A DNA stretch of 64,000 nt from Actinokineospora baliensis. Lineage in GTDB: Bacteria > Actinomycetota > Actinomycetes > Mycobacteriales > Pseudonocardiaceae. The DNA is taken from the NCBI RefSeq assembly GCF_016907695.1, contig NZ_JAFBCK010000001.1, positions 6,064,001 to 6,128,000 of the forward strand. Reading direction: 5' to 3'. Shown here one piece after another: positions 33,787 through 42,662 of this stretch. Both the position numbers and the translations under genes were made by a program. The notes beneath the pieces are model-generated. The model saw nothing but the letters and a program-made list of their open reading frames with translations, was not told the DNA's origin and searched no databases. Positions within the stretch are counted from its first letter, which is position 1. Every line of letters starts with the position of its first letter.

Positions 33787-34379
33787 TCCGGGTGGTCTTG
33801 GCCGACGACGAGGACCTCATCCGGGGGGCGTTGGCGGCGTTGCTGGAACTCGAACCTGACATCTCCGTGGTTGCCCAGGCCAGTGACGGGAACGCGGCGG
33901 TGGCCGCGGTGGCCGCCGCCGCGCCCGATATCGCGGTGCTTGACCTGGAGATGCCTGGCCGGGACGGGATCGCGGCCGCGGAGGCGATCGGGCCTGGTAC
34001 AGCGGTGGTGATCGTCACCCGGCACGCGCGGCCCGGGGTGTTGCGGCGTGCCCTGGCCGCCGGGGTGCGGGGGTTCGTGCCCAAGACGACGCCCGCGGCT
34101 CGGTTGGCGGTGATCTTGCGCGATGTCCACGCGGGCGGGCGGTACGTCGACTCCGAGATCGCCGCGAGTGCGCTCACCGAGGACGCGTGCCCGTTGACCG
34201 CCCGCGAGCTGGAGGTCCTGCGGCACACCAGGGCGGGCGGGTCTGTGCTCGACATCGCGGCCGCCGTGCACTTGGCCCACGGCACGGTCCGCAACTACCT
34301 GTCCTCGGCGATGACGAAGCTGGGCGTCACCTCACGGCACGACGCCGCCCGGATCGCCTGGGAGGAGGGCTGGATCTGA
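33783..34379 (+). CDS. LuxR/NarL family response regulator (DesR-like)
   Basis: The 198-residue protein has a receiver domain with acidic pocket ADDED, phospho-Asp in AVLDLEMPG, Thr in VTRHARPG and Lys in VPKTTP. A NarL-type helix-turn-helix follows (PLTARELEVLRHTRAGGSVLDIAAAVHLAHGTVRNYLSS). It is the cognate partner of the kinase it overlaps and probably controls the divergent ABC-2 transporter genes. Its 3' end overlaps the convergent ABC exporter gene by 48 bases. Confidence 0.94.
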   Translation: MIRVVLADDEDLIRGALAALLELEPDISVVAQASDGNAAVAAVAAAAPDIAVLDLEMPGRDGIAAAEAIGPGTAVVIVTRHARPGVLRRALAAGVRGFVPKTTPAARLAVILRDVHAGGRYVDSEIAASALTEDACPLTARELEVLRHTRAGGSVLDIAAAVHLAHGTVRNYLSSAMTKLGVTSRHDAARIAWEEGWI

Positions 34380-36221
34380 GAACTGGGTGCGGTAGAGCGC
34401 CGCGTAGCGGCCGTCCGCGGCGAGCAGTTCGTCGTGGGTGCCGCGCTCGGTGATCGCGCCGTCCTCGACGACCAGGATCAGGTCGGCCGCCCGGATCGTC
34501 GACAGCCGGTGCGCGATCACCAGGGCTGTCCGGTCGCGCAACGCGTCGGCCAGGGCTTCCTGCACGGCGACCTCGGACTCGGAGTCCAGGTGCGCGGTCG
34601 CCTCGTCGAGGACCACCACCGCGGGGCGGGCCAGCAGCAGCCGCGCGATGGTCAGCCGCTGGCGTTCCCCGCCGGAGAGCCGGTAGCCGCGTTCGCCGAC
34701 CACGGTGTCGAGCCCGTCCGGCAGCGCGGCCACCACAGTGGACAGTCGGGCGCGCTCGATCGCCGCCAGCACCTCGGCGTCGGTGGCGTCGGGTCTGGCG
34801 TAGCGCAGGTTGGCCATGATCGTGTCGTGGAACAGGTGCCCGTCCTGGGTGACCACCCCGACCGCGGCGCGCAGGTCGGCGAACGACAGGTCCCGCACGT
34901 CCACCCCGGACAGCCGCACCGCGCCGGACTCGACGTCGTAGAGCCTGGGCACCAGCGAGGCGATGGTCGACTTGCCCGCACCCGAGGGCCCGACCAGCGC
35001 GACCATCCGCCCCGGCTCGGCGCGGAAGGACACCCCGTGCAGCACCTCGTACCCGCCGCGGCGGTCGAGCACCGCGACCTCCTCGAGCGAGGCGAGCGAC
35101 ACCCGGTCCGCCGCCGGGTACCCGAACCGCACCCCGTCGAACTCGACCGACACGGGTCCGGCGGGCAGCGCCGTCGGCCTGGCCTTCTCCGCGACCATCG
35201 GCTCGAGGTCGAGCACCTCGAACACCCGCTCGAACGACACCAGCGCCGTCATCACGTCCACCCGGGCGTTGGCCAGGGCGGTCAGCGGCGAGTACAGCCT
35301 GGTCAGCAGCAGCGCCAGTGCCACGACCGTGCCCGGCGCGATCCGCCCGGTCAGCGCCAGGTACCCGCCGAGGCCGTAGACCAGGGCCTGGGCCAGCGCC
35401 GACACCAGCTGCAGCCCGGTCATGAACCAGCGGCTCGCCATGGACGTGCGGACCCCGATGTCGCGCACCCGCGCCGCCCGCGACCCGAACTCGTCGGCCT
35501 CGGCGGCGGGCCGCCCGAACAGCTTCACCAGGGTGGCGCCCGGCGCGGAGAACCGCTCGGTCATCTGCGTGGTCATCGCGGCGGACAGGCCTGCGGACTC
35601 GCGCTGCAGGTCCGCCATCCGCCTGCCCATCCGCCGGGTGGGCAGCACGAACACCGGCAGCAGCACCAGGGCGAGCGCGGTGACCTGCCAGGACAGCGTG
35701 AGCATCACCCCGAGCGAGAGCACCAGCTGGATGAGGTTGCCGACCAGCCCGGACAGCGCCGAGGTGAAGGTCCGCTGCGCGCCGATCACGTCGTTGTTGA
35801 GCCTGCTGACCAGCGCGCCTGTCCTGGTGCGGGTGAAGAACGCCACGGGCATCCGCTGGACGTGCTCGAACACCGCGCGCCGCAGGTCGTAGATCAGCCC
35901 CTCGCCGATCATCGAGGACTGCTTGCGCTCGGCCAGCCCCAGGGCCGCGCCCAGCACCGCGAGCCCGGCGATCGCCACCGCCAGCCACACCACGGTGCTC
36001 ACCTGGTCGCGGGCCACGATCGCGTCCACCACCCGCCCGGCCAGCAGCGGGGTCGTCACCCCCAGTGCCGAGATCGCCACGGTGAGCAGCAGGAACAGCG
36101 CCAGCCTGCGCCGGTGCCGGGCGCCGAACGCCCACACCCGGCGCACCGTGCCCCGCCGCACCGACTTGGGCGCGTCCGCCGCCTTCACCGCCACGGCCAT
36201 CAACCTGCGCGGACTGTCCAC
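34332..36221 (-). CDS. ABC exporter, fused permease-ATPase (MsbA/MDR-like half transporter)
   Basis: This protein of 629 residues has an N-terminal six-helix exporter domain (about 40-330) followed by an ATPase with Walker A GPSGAGKST, Q-loop VVTQDGHLFHDTI, signature RLSGGERQRL, Walker B VVVLDEATAHLDSE and H-loop VIAHRLSTI. It works as a homodimer or with a partner; the substrate is unknown. GTG 36221 is chosen for its GGGAGG site five bases upstream; ATG 36200 is also possible. The last 48 bases overlap the response-regulator gene on the other strand. Confidence 0.93.
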   Translation of the reverse strand: MDSPRRLMAVAVKAADAPKSVRRGTVRRVWAFGARHRRRLALFLLLTVAISALGVTTPLLAGRVVDAIVARDQVSTVVWLAVAIAGLAVLGAALGLAERKQSSMIGEGLIYDLRRAVFEHVQRMPVAFFTRTRTGALVSRLNNDVIGAQRTFTSALSGLVGNLIQLVLSLGVMLTLSWQVTALALVLLPVFVLPTRRMGRRMADLQRESAGLSAAMTTQMTERFSAPGATLVKLFGRPAAEADEFGSRAARVRDIGVRTSMASRWFMTGLQLVSALAQALVYGLGGYLALTGRIAPGTVVALALLLTRLYSPLTALANARVDVMTALVSFERVFEVLDLEPMVAEKARPTALPAGPVSVEFDGVRFGYPAADRVSLASLEEVAVLDRRGGYEVLHGVSFRAEPGRMVALVGPSGAGKSTIASLVPRLYDVESGAVRLSGVDVRDLSFADLRAAVGVVTQDGHLFHDTIMANLRYARPDATDAEVLAAIERARLSTVVAALPDGLDTVVGERGYRLSGGERQRLTIARLLLARPAVVVLDEATAHLDSESEVAVQEALADALRDRTALVIAHRLSTIRAADLILVVEDGAITERGTHDELLAADGRYAALYRTQFSDPALLPGDPGGVVP

Positions 36222-36352
36222 GTCTGCCTCCCGTCCCCCACCAGCGACTAGCAACGCCGCGGGCACCGCCTACGTTCCCGCGCCCGAACGGCGGATCACC
36301 CCAGGGGGTCGGTAGCCTGGTCGCGACGCGGAACGAGGAGGACAACGGACGA

Positions 36353-37651
36353 ATGCAGGGCACCCCCGCGCGTCGTCCCCTCTACGTGGATCTCGCCCTC
36401 TACGGCGGCTTCCTGGCGTTCGCCGCCATCTCCGCCTTCGGCTCGGAGTTCTACGGCTACCGGGTGTGGGGCAACTTCGCCACCGCCGGGTACCTCGCCG
36501 CCCTGCTGCTCACCGCGTGGACCGCGCTCACCGGGCGCGGGTCCCGGTGGCTGCCGGTGTGGGTGGTGACCGCGGTGGCGACCGTGGCTCCCCTGCTCTA
36601 CCTGGCGTGGCGCCGGTCGCCGACGTTCACCTGGGGTCCGTGGCCGTGGTCGTTCCCCGCGCAGCCGGAAGTCTGGGTGATCGAGAGGTCGGCGCGGGCG
36701 CTGATCACCCACGGCACCCCGTACCTGGACCTCGCCACGCTGGGCCGGGCGCCGCACCCGGACGACTACACGCCCTACGGCCCGTCGATGACCCTGTTCG
36801 GGTTCCCGCGCGCGCTGCTGGGCGAGCACCCGCTGACCGACGCCCGGGTGGCGTTCCTGGTGGTCACCGCGGCCGCGCTGCTGCTGGCCTGGCGCGCGCT
36901 GGGCAGGCCGGACGTGCCGGTGCGGGCCGCGCACCTGGTGCTGGCCTGCCCGTTGACCGCGCTCACCCTGGCCGTGGCCGGGGACGACGTCGCGGTGATC
37001 GCGCTGGTCGTGCTGGCCACCGCGCTCGCCTACCGCGCCGGTCCCGCCGCGCCGCTGTGGGCAGGCGCGCTCGGCGCGGTGGTGGTGACGATGAAGTTGA
37101 CCGCGTTGCCCGCGGTGGCGGTGCTCGCCGTCGGGATCGCCGCCACCCGGGGGTGGCGGGCACTGGGCGCCTTCACCGCCGCGCTCGTCGCCGTCGGGTC
37201 GGTGCTGGTGCTGCCGGTGCTGCTGGCCGACCCGACCTCGTTCGTCGAGCACGTCATCAAGTTCCCGGTCGGCCTCGGCCAGGCGTCCTCGCCCGCGTCC
37301 AGCCCCCTGCCGGGGCACCTGGTCGCGCGGCTGGGCCCCGCCGGTCACGCCGCCGCGTTGGTCCTGTTGGGACTGGCCGCCGCCGCCACGACGACCTGGG
37401 TGCTGGTCCGTCCACCGAGGACGGCCCGGGACGCGCTGGCGCGCACCGCGGTCGGCCTCGGCCTGGCCATCGTGCTCGCGCCCGCGACCCGCTGGGGTTA
37501 CCTGGTGTACCCGGTGGTGCTGGTGGGCGCCGCGATCGCCCTCGGCCGCGGTGGCCAAGGGGGACTGCGGGTCCGAGTGGGAACCGGGGTGTCCGCACCG
37601 GCCGATGACTCCGGTGTGGACAGCCCGCCGGGCGGACCGCGCACGGCCTGA
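36353..37651 (+). CDS. GT87-like (DUF2029) integral membrane glycosyltransferase
   Basis: This protein of 432 residues has about ten membrane helices. An early periplasmic region holds the acidic-aromatic stretch GTPYLDLATLGRAPHPDDYTPYGPSM, where polyprenol-phosphate-mannose-dependent GT-C enzymes have their catalytic acidic residue. The overall length and layout resemble actinobacterial GT87 mannosyltransferases. The acceptor is unknown; wall glycolipid or lipoglycan is a guess. GAGGAGG lies 11 bases before the ATG, and a TAGCCT box about 35 bases upstream could be the -10. Confidence 0.65.
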   Translation: MQGTPARRPLYVDLALYGGFLAFAAISAFGSEFYGYRVWGNFATAGYLAALLLTAWTALTGRGSRWLPVWVVTAVATVAPLLYLAWRRSPTFTWGPWPWSFPAQPEVWVIERSARALITHGTPYLDLATLGRAPHPDDYTPYGPSMTLFGFPRALLGEHPLTDARVAFLVVTAAALLLAWRALGRPDVPVRAAHLVLACPLTALTLAVAGDDVAVIALVVLATALAYRAGPAAPLWAGALGAVVVTMKLTALPAVAVLAVGIAATRGWRALGAFTAALVAVGSVLVLPVLLADPTSFVEHVIKFPVGLGQASSPASSPLPGHLVARLGPAGHAAALVLLGLAAAATTTWVLVRPPRTARDALARTAVGLGLAIVLAPATRWGYLVYPVVLVGAAIALGRGGQGGLRVRVGTGVSAPADDSGVDSPPGGPRTA

Positions 37652-37679
37652 GCCGCCGCCCGTCCGCGTCCCGGCGGAC

Positions 37680-37889
37680 CTACTTCTTCTTCGTCCGGGT
37701 CGCCCCGCCCCGCCCGCGCAGCGTCACACCCGACTCGGAGAGCACTCTGTGCACGAATCCATAGGAACGGCCGGTGCTTTCCGCGAGCGCCCTGATGCTG
37801 GCGCCCTTCTCGTACTTCTTCTTCAAGTCGGTGGCGAGCTTGTCGCGCAGGGCGCCGGTGATCCTGGCGCCTTTCTTGAGGTCAGCCAC
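37680..37889 (-). CDS. Small conserved actinobacterial helix-turn-helix protein
   Basis: This basic protein of 69 residues (ADLKKGARITGALRDKLA..., ending in TRTKKK) is nearly invariant across actinomycetes. Residues about 28-52 (GASIRALAESTGRSYGFVHRVL) form a resolvase-like helix-turn-helix, so DNA binding is likely. Its targets are unknown. Start GTG 37889 matches the family length, with a weak GAAGGCGG site upstream; the longer frame to 38054 is not supported. Confidence 0.85.
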   Translation of the reverse strand: MADLKKGARITGALRDKLATDLKKKYEKGASIRALAESTGRSYGFVHRVLSESGVTLRGRGGATRTKKK

Positions 37890-38076
37890 GTTGTCCGCCT
37901 TCCATCGCGAGTGGCTGGGGCCACGGGTGGCCCCTACCGCCGCAATGATCGAACACCGCCGCGCGAAATGCCAGACGAGACGAGCAAATGGTTGCCCGAC
38001 CCGGTGATCACCGCCGATGCCGGTGGCGGGACTCAGCGTGATCTGTGAATACAAGATCCCAGCAAAACGGCCAATT

Positions 38077-39705
<1,629 letters not shown>

Positions 39706-39876
39706 GGCGAAGCTCCGTGGGTGGGGTGGTCGTGGGCAGGGGTGATCCGCTCGCGTGCCGTGACCCGCGAGCTCGCCCGCCCATCAGTCGATGAGCACAG
39801 CCCAGACTTCCTGCAACCCTGCGGCGAGAACCACGGGTCCAGTCTAACGGTGGCGCGCCACTGTGATTGCGCCGGC

Positions 39877-39882
39877 TAGAGT
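39877..39882 (+). promoter_or_regulatory. -10 hexamer of a leaderless promoter (SDR gene)
   Basis: TAGAGT ends seven bases before ATG 39890 and no ribosome site is present. Confidence 0.5.
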
Positions 39883-39889
39883 CGCGGGC

Positions 39890-40660
39890 ATGCAGACCGC
39901 CGAGTTCGCAGGCAAGGCCGCGCTCGTCACCGGCGCCAGCAGGGGGATCGGGCTGGCCATCGCCACCGAGCTGGCGCGCCGGGGCGCGGCGGTGGCGATC
40001 AGCTCCCGCAAGCTGCCCGACCTGGAGGAAGCGGCCGCCTCGATCGTGGCGGCGGTGCCGGGTGCCCGGGTACTGGCGGTGGCGGGCAACACCGGTGTGG
40101 GTGAGGACCGCGCCGAGGTGGTCACCCGTACGGTGGCCGAGCTGGGCGGGCTGGACGTGCTGGTGAACAACACGGGCATCAACCCGGTGTACGGGCCGCT
40201 GGTGGACGCCGACCTCGACGGGGTGCGCAAGACCTTCGACACGAACGTGGTGGCCGCGCTGGGGTTCGTGCAGCTGGCCTACCGGGCGTGGCTGGCAGAG
40301 CACGGCGGCGCGGTGGTCAACATCGCCTCGGTGGCGGGCCTGCGCTCGACCGGGGTGATCGCGGCGTACGGGGCGAGCAAGGCGGCGCTGCTGCGGCTCA
40401 CCGAGGAGCTGGCGTGGCAACTGGGGCCCGCGATCCGGGTGAACGCGGTGGCGCCGGGCGTGGTCAAGACGAAGTTCGCGACGGCCCTGTACGCCACCCG
40501 GGAGGACGAGGCCGCCGCTGTCTACCCGATGAAGCGGCTGGGCACCCCGGAGGACGTGGCGTCGCTGGTCGCCTTCCTGGCCTCGCCCAGCGCCTCCTGG
40601 ATCACCGGCGAGACCGTCCGGGTCGACGGCGGGCTGCTCGCGACCGGGTCGCTGGCCTAG
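39890..40660 (+). CDS. SDR family oxidoreductase (FabG-like)
   Basis: This classical short-chain dehydrogenase has 256 residues. The NAD(P) site is TGASRGIGLA, followed by NNTG, catalytic Ser in NIASVAGLRS, and YGASK with Tyr and Lys; the C-terminus VRVDGGLLATGS is typical of FabG-like 3-oxoacyl reductases. An Arg/Lys after the second strand (SSRK) suggests NADPH preference. The substrate is unknown. ATG 39890 is favoured by the leaderless -10 upstream. Its stop overlaps that of the next convergent gene as CTAG. Confidence 0.92.
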   Translation: MQTAEFAGKAALVTGASRGIGLAIATELARRGAAVAISSRKLPDLEEAAASIVAAVPGARVLAVAGNTGVGEDRAEVVTRTVAELGGLDVLVNNTGINPVYGPLVDADLDGVRKTFDTNVVAALGFVQLAYRAWLAEHGGAVVNIASVAGLRSTGVIAAYGASKAALLRLTEELAWQLGPAIRVNAVAPGVVKTKFATALYATREDEAAAVYPMKRLGTPEDVASLVAFLASPSASWITGETVRVDGGLLATGSLA

Positions 40661-40905
40661 GTGGTCGACGCCGGGGTCGGCGTCTGGACGGGCGGCGAGT
40701 TCGGCCGCTGCCCCCGCGGCTGGGCGTCCGGCGGAACCGGCGGGTGCGGCGGCGGCCGGTCGTAGCGGGAGTGCCCCGGTCGGTCGGGACCGCCGGGATC
40801 GCCGATCGCGTAGCCCGCGATCCCCCCGACGAGCAGCAGCACGGCGCCGCCGAGCCCGGCCACCAGCAAGCTGACGGTCCGGCGCGGCGCTGGGGTCTCG
40901 GTCAC
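40657..40905 (-). CDS. Small membrane protein with Pro-rich tail
   Basis: This 82-residue protein has one transmembrane helix (about 12-34, SLLVAGLGGAVLLLVGGIAGYAI), followed by a Pro/Arg/Asp-rich, probably extracytoplasmic tail ending TPTPASTT. I do not recognise the family. The start is GTG 40905. It is convergent with, and overlaps by four bases (CTAG), the SDR gene. Confidence 0.6.
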   Translation of the reverse strand: MTETPAPRRTVSLLVAGLGGAVLLLVGGIAGYAIGDPGGPDRPGHSRYDRPPPHPPVPPDAQPRGQRPNSPPVQTPTPASTT

Positions 40906-40948
40906 GGCACCACTGTGCGCCCCGAACCTGTGCGTCGGCTGTGAACGA

Positions 40949-41617
40949 TCATGGATCTTTCACAACGATTTCAACCGAGAACACCCGCTCCGCCGCCTCC
41001 TCCAACACCGACCGCCGCGGCTCGGCCACGTCGAGCACCCGGTCCTGGGCGATCGCGAAGACCGGCGCGAGCGCCCGCACCCCCCGCAACACGTCCAACG
41101 CCTGCCGATCGCCCCCCAACACGACCGCCGCGAGCTCCCCCACCCTCGGCACCAACACCTCCCCGACGTCCTTGGCCGCCGCCTCAAGCGCCTGCCGAGC
41201 CTGCCCCTCCCGCCGCCTCGCAAACCGCTGCTGCGACCACCCGCCTGCCGCGCTCCGCCCCTGCACCAAGTGCCGGTCAGTCCGCGAAACCAACACCCTC
41301 CCCGGCTCGACCACCCCCAAGCTGTGCCCACCCCGCCGCACCAAAACCAGCCCCACCCTGCGCGGCACAGACAGGTGCTCCACCAACCCCCCGATCACCA
41401 ACCCCGGCCACTCCCCCACCCCCACCAACCCCCCAACCCACACCCCCACCGTCGCGGTAGCACCGTCCGCAGCGGTGCAAACCACCTCCCGCTCACCGAC
41501 CAGGGTCCGCACCACCCCGCCATGCCGCTCCCCGAACCTCTCGAACCACCCCGCCACCCGCCCCACCGAAACCTCCACCGCCCGCCCACCCCCGGGGACG
41601 GCCCTGGTCCTGCTCAT
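40949..41617 (-). CDS. acVLRF1-type peptidyl-tRNA hydrolase (ribosome quality control)
   Basis: This 222-residue protein matches the actinobacterial VLRF1 group (Vms1-like release factor 1). The diagnostic block is about residues 121-137, SAAGGWSQQRFARRREG, with the conserved GGWSQQR whose Gln stands in for the GGQ of eRF1. Proteins of this type release nascent chains from stalled large ribosomal subunits. The first 110 residues form the beta-rich part of the VLRF1 fold. GGAGGAGG lies just before the ATG at 41617. The upstream 1 kb is a repeat array with a damage-type promoter motif at its far end. Confidence 0.78.
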   Translation of the reverse strand: MSRTRAVPGGGRAVEVSVGRVAGWFERFGERHGGVVRTLVGEREVVCTAADGATATVGVWVGGLVGVGEWPGLVIGGLVEHLSVPRRVGLVLVRRGGHSLGVVEPGRVLVSRTDRHLVQGRSAAGGWSQQRFARRREGQARQALEAAAKDVGEVLVPRVGELAAVVLGGDRQALDVLRGVRALAPVFAIAQDRVLDVAEPRRSVLEEAAERVFSVEIVVKDP

Positions 41618-41951
41618 CTCCCACCTCCTCCCCCACATCTGAACACATTCACGCCCACGCCAGCGATGTCCGAGCAGCAGGACCCGCGAGGCTTTGAGTG
41701 TTCCAAGTGGCCGGTAGTCGTGTTTGGGCAATGGTGCAGGAGGCGAACATCGCCAGCTGGACACTCGGAAGCAGAGCTACCAGAAGTCGCCAGTGCCAAC
41801 CCAACCCCACCGAGCCAGCCCCGCCAGCCCAACCACCCGACTCCGACCACCGAACCCAGCCACTGGACACTCGGAGCAGGCGGTGCCATCCCAGCCGCCC
41901 TACCCCGACGTCTCAAGCGACCACTGGACACTCGGAGTCGCTGGTGCCATC

Positions 41952-42098
41952 TGCTCGATGGGGTGGACCTGTATTGTGTGGGGGGACGGCAGCCGTAGCG
42001 TCGCCTCGCTGCAGGGCCATGCTTTTCGGCCCCTGCTTTGCGGTCCTGCCACGGCTGTCGTAGGGGCCCCGCACAAAACAGGTCCACCACATCGAGCA
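41952..42098 (+). repeat. Palindromic element, locus III copy a
   Basis: Terminal arms GCTCGATGGGGTGGACCTGT and ACAGGTCCACCACATCGAGC are complementary apart from one position. The interior CAGGGCCATGCTTTTCGGCCCC hairpin is shared with the other copies. Confidence 0.85.
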
Positions 42099-42260
42099 AA
42101 GCTCGAAACTCGCGGACCGGGTCGCGATGCCGCAGGCGGAGCCGACCAACCCACCGAGCCAGCCCACCAGCCCACCCCCCGAGCTGGCCCACCCAAACCC
42201 AACCCACCGAGCCAACCCCACCAGCCCCACCACCGCCCCCGGAAGTCGCTGGTGCCAACT

Positions 42261-42405
42261 GCTCGATGGGGTGGACCTGTTTTGTGTGGGGGGACGTCAG
42301 CCGTAGCGTCGCCTCGCTGCAGGGCCATGCTTTTCGGCCCCTGCTTTGCGGTCCTGCCACGGCTGTCGTAGGGGCCCCACGCAAAACAGGTCCACCACAT
42401 CGAGC
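42261..42405 (+). repeat. Palindromic element, locus III copy b
   Basis: It is almost identical to copy a, with the same GGACCTG / CAGGTCC arm variant and the same interior. It is preceded by CTGGTGCCAACT, as at the other loci. Confidence 0.85.
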
Positions 42406-42513
42406 CTGCACTTAAATCGCGGATCCAGCCGATGGCGCAGCCGAGGCGACGATCCGATGCAAGGCGCGAAGCGACGAGCCGAAGATCATCTACCCCGGGA
42501 TCCCCCGATTTCC

Positions 42514-42535
42514 ATCCTACCGCGACACACCGACA
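42514..42535 (-). promoter_or_regulatory. RecA-NDp (PafBC-type) promoter motif pointing into repeat locus III
   Basis: On the (-) strand TGTCGGTG (42535-42528), eight bases, then TAGGAT (42519-42514) is a perfect match to TGTCRGTG-N8-TANNNT. A DnaA-box-like TGTGGACAA lies at 42578-42586. The first coding gene downstream is acVLRF1, about 900 bases away beyond the repeat elements. Confidence 0.6.
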
Positions 42536-42616
42536 ACCCAGCCGCAGCAACAGATCCCTGTGGACCATCCACCACGTTGTGGACAACCAAGCACAGCAAC
42601 CCACAGCGACACAGAA

Positions 42617-42650
42617 ACGGCCGCCCGGCACCGCAGCGCCGAGCGGCCGT
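42617..42650 (-). terminator. Stem-loop terminator after the S8-type protease gene
   Basis: The 13-base arms ACGGCCGCYCGGC / GCCGAGCGGCCGT have one mismatch and an eight-base loop, and start 13 bases after the protease stop. TTTCTGT follows on the (-) strand. Confidence 0.7.
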
Positions 42651-42662
42651 CTCCCCCTTAGA

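Larger units (their letters stand above)
41618..42613. other. Gene-free repeat locus III
   Basis: About 1 kb between two (-) strand genes without a plausible gene. It contains a degenerate 16-mer at 41753-41769 and perfect copies of CCACTGGACACTCGGA at 41860-41875 and 41921-41936. Two full palindromic elements follow (41952-42098, 42261-42405), and then a RecA-NDp-type promoter motif and DnaA-box-like TGTGGACAA near 42514-42586. The segments between elements share CGATGCCGMAGGCGRAGCCGA-type sequence with loci I and IV. Confidence 0.7.

Noticed and set aside
42578..42586. DnaA-box-like TGTGGACAA/TGTGGATAA at 42578, 47474 and 51995 as a replication origin
   Set aside because: They are single boxes in widely separated promoters; no box cluster, AT-rich region or dnaA/dnaN genes.
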